Positions 62,353-64,000 of a stretch of DNA of 64,000 bases are shown here, piece after piece. Under the pieces are notes generated by a model, which worked only from the letters and a program-made list of their open reading frames with translations, was not told the origin of the DNA and ran no database searches. The stretch spans positions 124,001 through 188,000 of the forward strand of contig JARWZO010000010.1 in assembly GCA_029866325.1 (NCBI GenBank), given 5' to 3'. How positions within the stretch are numbered: position 1 is the first letter of the stretch; the number at the start of each line of letters is the position of its first letter. Position numbers and translations under genes: made by a program. The stretch comes from Fluviicola sp. Lineage in GTDB: Bacteria; Bacteroidota; Bacteroidia; Flavobacteriales_D; Crocinitomicaceae.

Positions 62353-63162
62353 TTATTTCACTACTGTAAACGAGCGAGAAAACGGATTTGCATTTGCTTT
62401 TCTGAAGTCAATCATATAAACACCAGCATTCAAATCTGAAGTAGAAATACTTACTTTTTCTTTGGAAATATTCTCCAATGATTTGCTATAGATTTCTTTT
62501 CCGTTGACATCATAAATAACCATTGTTAAATCCGCCGCTTCAGGAAAACTTGTCTCAACAATCACCTCTTGATTCATCATGTTTTGCGTAATCGCAATGT
62601 ATTCATCAAGTATGAATTCTTGTGCATTTAATGCACCAACAAAAACAGAGATGTCATCAACCAATACATTGTTGGTTGCGCCTTGATTCTCCTGACCAAT
62701 AAAATCGATTGTATGTGCACCTGCAGTGATGTTTCCTAGTGGAACATTTACCTGAACGTAAGCGGTTTTATAGGCATTCGAATCAGCCGGAGTGGCAACA
62801 AATACAGAAGAACCATCAATATTAACAATTAACGAATCTCCAAGAACACCCGGAACAATCGGGGTTTTAAGATAAAATTGCAACGCCGCAACACCTGCAG
62901 TAGCCACGTTAAATGACTGAGACAATGTTCCTGTTTCGGAAAAACCGCCTGCTCCGCCAAACCATGCATAAAACGATCCGGTATTCGGCGAACACGGACC
63001 ACCACACGTTCCGCAATTGGCATCACAAATAACCGTTGGGAAATTTGTAGAAGTAGATGTCCAACCCGCACCTTCGATAGAAACATCATTTAACACTTGA
63101 GTTTGTGCCGTTAAAGCAAGACTTGAACAAGCGCTTAAAACTAAAAGTAGAACTTTTTTCAT
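62353..63162 (-). CDS. Small T9SS-sorted secreted protein (269 aa)
   Basis: Signal peptide MKKVLLLVLSACSSLALTAQ. The body (about 20-180) is one beta-sandwich with a cysteine-rich insert, CDANCGTCGGPC, near residues 48-59, and strands SFYAWFGGAGGFSETGTLSQ and AGAHTIDFIGQENQGATNNV. It resembles carbohydrate-binding or MAM/lectin-like sandwiches, but no family is certain. The last 80 residues are a type A-like sorting domain (MVIYDVNGKEIY, AGVYMIDFRK, FTVVK). It sits alone between xseA and xseB on the opposite strand. Confidence 0.8.
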   Translation of the reverse strand: MKKVLLLVLSACSSLALTAQTQVLNDVSIEGAGWTSTSTNFPTVICDANCGTCGGPCSPNTGSFYAWFGGAGGFSETGTLSQSFNVATAGVAALQFYLKTPIVPGVLGDSLIVNIDGSSVFVATPADSNAYKTAYVQVNVPLGNITAGAHTIDFIGQENQGATNNVLVDDISVFVGALNAQEFILDEYIAITQNMMNQEVIVETSFPEAADLTMVIYDVNGKEIYSKSLENISKEKVSISTSDLNAGVYMIDFRKANANPFSRSFTVVK

Positions 63163-63239
63163 AGCTTAAAATTAAAATTTAGGCTTAAAGTTACATGGAA
63201 TATTCCAAATAACTACCTTTCGAAAATCTTTTGAGAACT

Positions 63240-63431
63240 ATGACATACGAAGAAGCATACACCGAATTACAAGCCATTATTTCCGACATCGAATCGGGTG
63301 AAATCTCCGTTGACAGCCTTTCCGAGAAGGTAAAACGTGCAGCGGAATTGATTGCTTTTTGCAAGGAAAAACTTACTTCAACGGAAAACGACGTGCAAAA
63401 AATTCTGGATGACCTTTCTAAGAATTCTTAA
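63240..63431 (+). CDS. xseB: Exodeoxyribonuclease VII small subunit
   Basis: 63 aa from the ATG at 63240; the frame also extends to a TTG three codons upstream. Fully helical: MTYEEAYTELQAIISDIESG then SVDSLSEKVKRAAELIAFCKEKL, the standard XseB pattern. Its partner xseA lies upstream in the same direction. An AT-rich heptamer array begins at the base after the stop codon. Confidence 0.93.
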   Translation: MTYEEAYTELQAIISDIESGEISVDSLSEKVKRAAELIAFCKEKLTSTENDVQKILDDLSKNS

Positions 63432-63547
63432 TTTTTAATGTTGAATTTTTAATTGAAGTGCTTGGTAAATAGCCGTTATTGAGTTTATCAGATGAAAAAA
63501 ACATCTCAACTCATTCAACATTCAAAATCAAACATCAAGCATCCTAA
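63432..63547. repeat. Inverted-arm heptamer repeat element (TTTTTAA/ATTCAAC units), empty
   Basis: Left arm TTTTTAA, TGTTGAA, TTTTTAA, TTGAAG from 63432, directly after the xseB stop. Right arm ATTCAAC, ATTCAAA, ATCAAAC, ATCAAGC, ATCCTAA at 63513-63547, which is inverted relative to it and uses the GATGCTT-type vocabulary. The 195-bp gap to feoA has no gene. Confidence 0.65.
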
Positions 63548-63589
63548 AAATACCTTTTTCACGGTAGTTAACATTCACTTCATTTCAAT

Positions 63590-63597
63590 TACTTTTG
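63590..63597 (+). promoter_or_regulatory. -7 element for feoAB
   Basis: TACTTTTG, a full TAnnTTTG match, 30 bp before the feoA ATG. It supports the short FeoA start over the longer open frame from 63492. Confidence 0.5.
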
Positions 63598-63626
63598 CAC
63601 GTTACACACGTCATTACATTCCAGTC

Positions 63627-63854
63627 ATGAAAACGCTTGCACAGGCTAAATTGCACAAACGCACCATCATTACAGGTATTGCGGATAGCGATCTCAAACC
63701 CAAATTATTGGAAATGGGACTCTATGCTGGTAAAGTGGTTTCTATTTTGTTCCGTGCGCCGTTTGGTGATCCGATTGCCGTAGATGTAGACGGATACGTG
63801 CTTTCTATGCGGCTTAATGAAGCCAGTTTGGTGCAAATAGAAGAGGGTAATTAA
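63627..63854 (+). CDS. feoA: FeoA, ferrous-iron uptake accessory protein
   Basis: 75 aa from the ATG at 63627. The upstream frame of 45 codons is repeat-derived and lies before the promoter, so it is not part of the gene. SH3-like FeoA fold with [20 protein letters not shown] and the closing [13 protein letters not shown]. It works with FeoB, whose ATG overlaps the FeoA stop by one base. Confidence 0.92.
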   Translation: MKTLAQAKLHKRTIITGIADSDLKPKLLEMGLYAGKVVSILFRAPFGDPIAVDVDGYVLSMRLNEASLVQIEEGN

Positions 63855-64000
63855 TGAAAAAAGTTGGACTCTTTGGCAATCCGAATACCGGAAAAAGTTC
63901 GCTTTTTAACCGTTTGACGGGACTAAAACAGCGTGTTGGAAACTTTCCGGGCGTCACTGTAGACAAGCAATTGGGCAACCTCAAATTTGGGGACGAAACC
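63854..64000 (+). CDS. feoB: FeoB, ferrous-iron transporter (5' part only)
   Basis: The first 49 codons are in the window. They encode the start of the G domain: [20 protein letters not shown] with the G1 box GNPNTGKS (8-15), then the switch-I region [15 protein letters not shown]. FeoB uses this GTPase to drive Fe2+ uptake across the inner membrane. The gene runs off the right edge. Confidence 0.95.
   Translation, partial: MKKVGLFGNPNTGKSSLFNRLTGLKQRVGNFPGVTVDKQLGNLKFGDET

Noticed and set aside
63492-63626. 45-codon N-terminal extension of FeoA
   Set aside because: It is encoded by the heptamer repeat arm and lies before the TACTTTTG promoter element; FeoA proteins are about 75 aa long.

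Overview
The window is a chromosomal segment from a member of the Bacteroidota, most likely Flavobacteriales and perhaps close to the Fluviicola/Crocinitomicaceae group (inference from gene style, no search run). The grounds are many secreted proteins with a signal peptide and a C-terminal type IX secretion (T9SS) sorting domain, SprB-type repeats, TAnnTTTG-type -7 promoter elements, a fused single-subunit SdhC, and a TonB receptor paired with a PCMD protein. It is mostly ordinary core genome with accessory surface proteins, plus an unusual number of short-period repeat elements between genes.

Layout: 1-9004 holds three large adhesin-like surface proteins on the minus strand, the first cut by the window edge. 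9122-13615 holds radA, a T9SS-exported lysyl-endopeptidase-like protease and a thioredoxin-like protein. 13703-19145 is a plus-strand overlapping trio: a secreted unknown, uridine kinase and a large NtrY-like histidine kinase. 19400-22930 is a tandem pair of PA-domain T9SS proteins. 23218-27360 is sdhCAB, with a four-helix-bundle gene wedged between sdhA and sdhB. 27508-37629 holds a lipoprotein, a sugar MFS permease, a SCO1 copper chaperone, AMP nucleosidase, a DUF4143-type ATPase with a degenerate P-loop, a TraB/GumN protein, hutI, and a GxxExxY gene inside a 41-bp inverted-repeat element. 37775-44242 holds a CotH-kinase T9SS protein, tRNA-Leu(CAA), a six-repeat secreted protein and a WG-repeat/TonB protein. 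44452-46240 is an RNA-repair operon (RNA ligase plus HD-Pnk) in a segment bounded by an 80-bp duplication of the neighbouring gene's 3' end. 47334-60490 holds a carbamoyltransferase, Fic, metG, a PIN-PhoH protein, the PCMD/TonB-receptor pair, a minimal HEAGH protein and a DAACS symporter. 60830-64000 holds xseA, a T9SS protein, xseB, feoA and the start of feoB.

The most interesting signal is the repeat system. At nine places degenerate 7- or 8-bp units form arrays; eight have inverted arms and one is a single arm. Most sit tightly against gene ends, and in several the stop codon of the neighbouring gene lies inside the arm. Two of these inverted-arm structures are loaded with a small gene (four-helix bundle in the sdh operon; GxxExxY before hutI); the others are empty. 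I propose that they are one class of cargo-carrying, non-autonomous element. Other signals are the 80-bp duplication around the RNA-repair segment, a 41-bp-period operator array before fic, and a recurrent TTGCAATATTAC motif around the TonB-receptor locus.
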